From Actinomycetota bacterium (GTDB taxonomy: Bacteria; Actinomycetota; Acidimicrobiia; Acidimicrobiales; RAAP-2): a DNA stretch of 8,600 bases. Shown here piece by piece: positions 6,479-8,600 of the stretch. A program made the position numbers and the translations under genes. Every line of letters starts with the position of its first letter. Within the stretch, counting starts at the first letter, position 1. Below the pieces are notes generated by a model. The model saw nothing but the letters and a program-made list of their open reading frames with translations, did not search any database and had not been told where the DNA came from. The stretch is taken from positions 1-8,600 of the forward strand of contig WLKR01000034.1 of NCBI GenBank assembly GCA_009701115.1. The letters run 5' to 3'.

Positions 6479-6499
6479 CCGAATTCACGGTAAATTCGG
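6479..6499. promoter_or_regulatory. 21-bp operator-like inverted repeat between pyk and the permease
   Basis: CCGAATT (6479-6485) and AATTCGG (6493-6499) are perfect 7-bp inverted arms around a 7-bp centre. The site lies about 100 bp upstream of the permease start. The size and symmetry suit a dimeric helix-turn-helix regulator. There is no T-run on the minus strand after it, so it does not look like a pyk terminator. No regulator gene is adjacent. The repeat is seen directly; its role as an operator is inference. Confidence 0.4.
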
Positions 6500-6527
6500 G
6501 ATTAAATTGAATTAATCGAAGAAATAT

Positions 6528-7946
6528 CTACTTTACGGCGACCATGCGGACGGTGTCGGTGGTCGACAGTCCACCGTCATCCGAGCCGGCCATCACGACG
6601 ACGTAGTCACCGGACTTCACGATGCCGTCAGCCCGTAGGTGCTCGATGCCTTGGTGGACCAGGTCGTCGATATCCGTTGATGAGGAAACGAGCACGTCAT
6701 TCACTCCCCAACTCGACTTCAGCTGTCGGGCCGTGAAGTGACTCGGGGTAATGGCCAAGATCGGCATTGGGGGACGAAAACGAGAGATGGCTCGCGCCGT
6801 CATTCCGGAGCGCGTGCAGGCAATGATCGCGGCGGCCTCTTCTTCCATCGCGGCACGCCACGCGGCCCCGGTCATCGCGGCCGTAATGCGAATCGCTTCG
6901 CTTCGGGTGCCCGACACTTCTTGAACACCGAGTGACGATCCCCACTTCTGATAGTCAAAGCCCGCTTCGGCCCGCAGGATGATGCGGTCCATTGTTGTGA
7001 CAACGGCGACGGGATCATTTCCAATGGCCGTCTCGGCGCTCAGCATCACGGCACTGGCCCCGTCGAGCACGGCGTTGGCGACGTCGGTCACTTCGGCCCG
7101 CGTCGGTACCTGGGCGTGGGTCATGGACTCGAGCATCTGGGTGGCCACAACGACGGGACGGGCAAAACGGATGCCCTCCTTGACGATGCGCTTCTGGAGG
7201 TGAGGCACGTCTTCAATGGGCATGCGCACACCGAGGTCACCTCGGGCGACCATTAAGGCGTCGGACTCTTCAACGATTTCAATCAAGGCGTCGACGGCTT
7301 CGGCCGTTTCGATCTTGGACATGATCATCACGTCGTCACGCTGCAACGCCTCGCGGACCGCGGCCACGTCGGCCCGTGATCGGACGAAGGAGACAGCGAG
7401 GATTTCAAACTTTTCGGAACGAAGGGCCTCAATGCGCTCGCGGTCATCGGCCGTGGGGAGTTGGTCGTGCATCAACGAACTCGGCAGGGAGAGTCCGGGC
7501 TTGCCCATTACGGCACCACCCGAAATAACGACGGCCGTGGCCACTGTGCCGGCCTGGGTGACTTCCAGCGAGGTTCCACCGTCACCAATGTGGACGTAGT
7601 CGCCGACCGACAGCTTGTTAATCACGTCGTCGCGCTCAACCACGATGCGGCTAGCCGTTGAGGTATCGCCGAAACCTTCTTCGAGGATCAACGAACTACC
7701 GAGTGCCAACGTGACCGGCGACGTGCCGAATGAACCGGCACGAATCTTCGGCCCGGGGATGTCCACCATGATGGCCAAATCGGGGGCCAATGCGCGGACC
7801 CGACGGAGGCGATCGATACAGGAAAGAAGATCGCCGTGGGCGAAACTCAAGCGCAGGACATCGACGCCGGCCGCTACGAGGGCCTGGATGACCTCGTCAG
7901 ACTCTGATGCGGGGCCAACGGTGGCGACAATCTTGGTGCGGCGCAC
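6528..7946 (-). CDS. pyk: Pyruvate kinase, predicted K+-independent type
   Basis: Pyruvate kinase transfers phosphate from phosphoenolpyruvate to ADP in the last glycolytic step. The 472-residue protein has the usual three domains: a barrel (A) with the B domain inserted at about 71-155, and a C-terminal alpha/beta domain from about 345. Catalytic K211 and Mg-ligand E213 lie in MSKIETAEAVD, D237 lies in ARGDLGV, and T269 in ATQMLESM. VMLSAETAIG (300-309) is also typical. Two sites differ from classical enzymes. RLSFAHG (32-38) replaces RLNFSHG, and DIPGPKIRA (62-70) has lysine (K67) where K+-dependent enzymes have glutamate. The start is the GTG at 7944-7946, with GGAAGGAA just upstream; the nearby ATG is out of frame. 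A 6-bp inverted repeat (TTTCTC 7964-7969, GAGAAA 7978-7983) lies in the 51-bp gap after the ABC gene, whose direction it shares. Confidence 0.96.
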   Translation of the reverse strand: MRRTKIVATVGPASESDEVIQALVAAGVDVLRLSFAHGDLLSCIDRLRRVRALAPDLAIMVDIPGPKIRAGSFGTSPVTLALGSSLILEEGFGDTSTASRIVVERDDVINKLSVGDYVHIGDGGTSLEVTQAGTVATAVVISGGAVMGKPGLSLPSSLMHDQLPTADDRERIEALRSEKFEILAVSFVRSRADVAAVREALQRDDVMIMSKIETAEAVDALIEIVEESDALMVARGDLGVRMPIEDVPHLQKRIVKEGIRFARPVVVATQMLESMTHAQVPTRAEVTDVANAVLDGASAVMLSAETAIGNDPVAVVTTMDRIILRAEAGFDYQKWGSSLGVQEVSGTRSEAIRITAAMTGAAWRAAMEEEAAAIIACTRSGMTARAISRFRPPMPILAITPSHFTARQLKSSWGVNDVLVSSSTDIDDLVHQGIEHLRADGIVKSGDYVVVMAGSDDGGLSTTDTVRMVAVK

Positions 7947-7997
7947 GGGATTCCTTCCATTCTTTTCTCCAGCCTACGAGAAAGTCGGAACGATTCC

Positions 7998-8600
7998 TTA
8001 CCGAGTCGCTGTTACCGGCACCACGACATCACTCCCTCCAACGGTGACGACCTGGAGGGCCACGCCATAACTTTCGGCCAACTCCGCACTGCGCAGCACG
8101 TCGTGTGGAGTTCCGTCGGCCCGCACCTGGCCGTCAGCGAGGAGCACTAACCGGTCGGCGAACTGTGCGGCGAGCGTGAGATCGTGCAGCGTGGCAATGA
8201 CCGTGAGACCACACTCCTCGACTTCGCGGCGGAGTACTTCGAGTAGATCAACCTGGTGGCGAATGTCCAGACCGGTAATTGGTTCATCGAGCACCACGAC
8301 CATGGTGTGTTGGGCCAGGGCTCGAGCTAAAACCATGCGTTGGCGCTCGCCACCGGAGAGCGTCGCCACGTCGCGGTCGGCAAAACGTTCAATATCGAGC
8401 CGGTTCAGCACTTCATTAACGATTTCGTGATCGCGCGTCGACGGACCGCGGAGGAGGGAGCGGTAGGCCGTGCGACCGAAGCCCACGTAGTCACGAACCT
8501 TCATGCCGGCCGGCACGATGGGGTGCTGCGGCACGAAAGCAACGGTCTGGGCACGCAGCCGTTCATTGGCCGTGTGAATGGACGTCCCCGATACTTCGAC
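7998..8600 (-). CDS. ABC transporter ATP-binding protein, FecE/BtuD/HmuV-like, 3' part (cut by the window edge)
   Basis: The last 200 codons are visible; the 5' end with the Walker A motif lies beyond base 8600. This cytoplasmic subunit hydrolyses ATP to power uptake. Counting from the window edge, the Q-loop is FVPQHP (Gln25), the signature is LSGGERQRM (81-89), Walker B is VVVLDEP with catalytic Glu106, the D-loop is GLD (110-112), and the switch histidine is H139 in TLHDL. VRDYVGFGRTAY after the Q-loop and AAQFADRLVLLADGQVRADGTPHDVL near the end are typical of ATPases serving iron-siderophore, haem, cobalamin or metal importers with FecCD-type permeases. The substrate cannot be set from this subunit, and the permease and binding-protein genes would lie upstream, outside the window. 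pyk follows after 51 bp on the same strand, so readthrough is possible. Confidence 0.9.
   Translation of the reverse strand, partial: VEVSGTSIHTANERLRAQTVAFVPQHPIVPAGMKVRDYVGFGRTAYRSLLRGPSTRDHEIVNEVLNRLDIERFADRDVATLSGGERQRMVLARALAQHTMVVVLDEPITGLDIRHQVDLLEVLRREVEECGLTVIATLHDLTLAAQFADRLVLLADGQVRADGTPHDVLRSAELAESYGVALQVVTVGGSDVVVPVTATR

Noticed and set aside
6496..6520. AT-rich inverted repeat GATTAA/TTAATC as a pyk terminator
   Set aside because: The stem is weak, has a bulge when extended, and is not followed by a T tract on the minus strand; I cannot call it a terminator.
4411..6527. Integrated element with attachment sites at the tRNA-Arg gene
   Set aside because: No second copy of the tRNA 3' end and no integrase or transposase appears in the window, so only the compositional hint is reported.

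Overview
This window looks like chromosomal sequence from a GC-rich actinobacterium. The main clue is gene order. On the minus strand, lysA, hom, thrC and rho run in that order, which is the arrangement known from mycobacteria, streptomycetes and relatives (argS-lysA-hom-thrC-thrB-rho). Rho also has the long, polar, arginine-rich N-terminal insertion typical of actinobacteria. A lineage such as Acidimicrobiia would fit, but that is only an inference. Every protein gene found is on the minus strand; the only plus-strand gene is a tRNA.

Layout in plus-strand order: the 5' part of rho (1-500, cut by the window edge); a 189-bp leader; thrC (690-1730); hom (1733-3028); lysA (3078-4343); a 67-bp divergent spacer; tRNA-Arg(CCG) on the plus strand (4411-4486); a small Phd/YefM-type antitoxin without a visible toxin (4569-4859); a strong hairpin terminator (4927-4960); an NCS1-family nucleobase-type permease (4973-6379); a 148-bp regulatory spacer with inverted and direct repeats; pyruvate kinase (6528-7946); and the 3' part of a FecE/BtuD-like ABC transporter ATPase (7998-8600, cut by the window edge). 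No gap between genes exceeds 300 bp.

lysA, hom and thrC serve the aspartate-family pathway. LysA makes lysine from meso-diaminopimelate, Hom makes homoserine, and ThrC turns O-phosphohomoserine into threonine. The expected homoserine kinase gene thrB is absent between thrC and rho, and argS is not upstream of lysA. hom and thrC are 2 bp apart, so they are probably translationally coupled.

The stretch of about 2 kb from the tRNA 3' end to the end of pyk (4487-6527) has lower GC than its neighbours in the lines I counted by hand. It holds an orphan antitoxin and a transporter, so it may be an accessory insertion beside a tRNA gene. I found no integrase, attachment repeat or transposase. No clear novel multi-gene system is visible. 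The points most worth a second look are the Asn-rich disordered region of Rho, the predicted K+-independent pyruvate kinase, the missing thrB, the orphan antitoxin with a probably leaderless start, and the repeats upstream of the permease.
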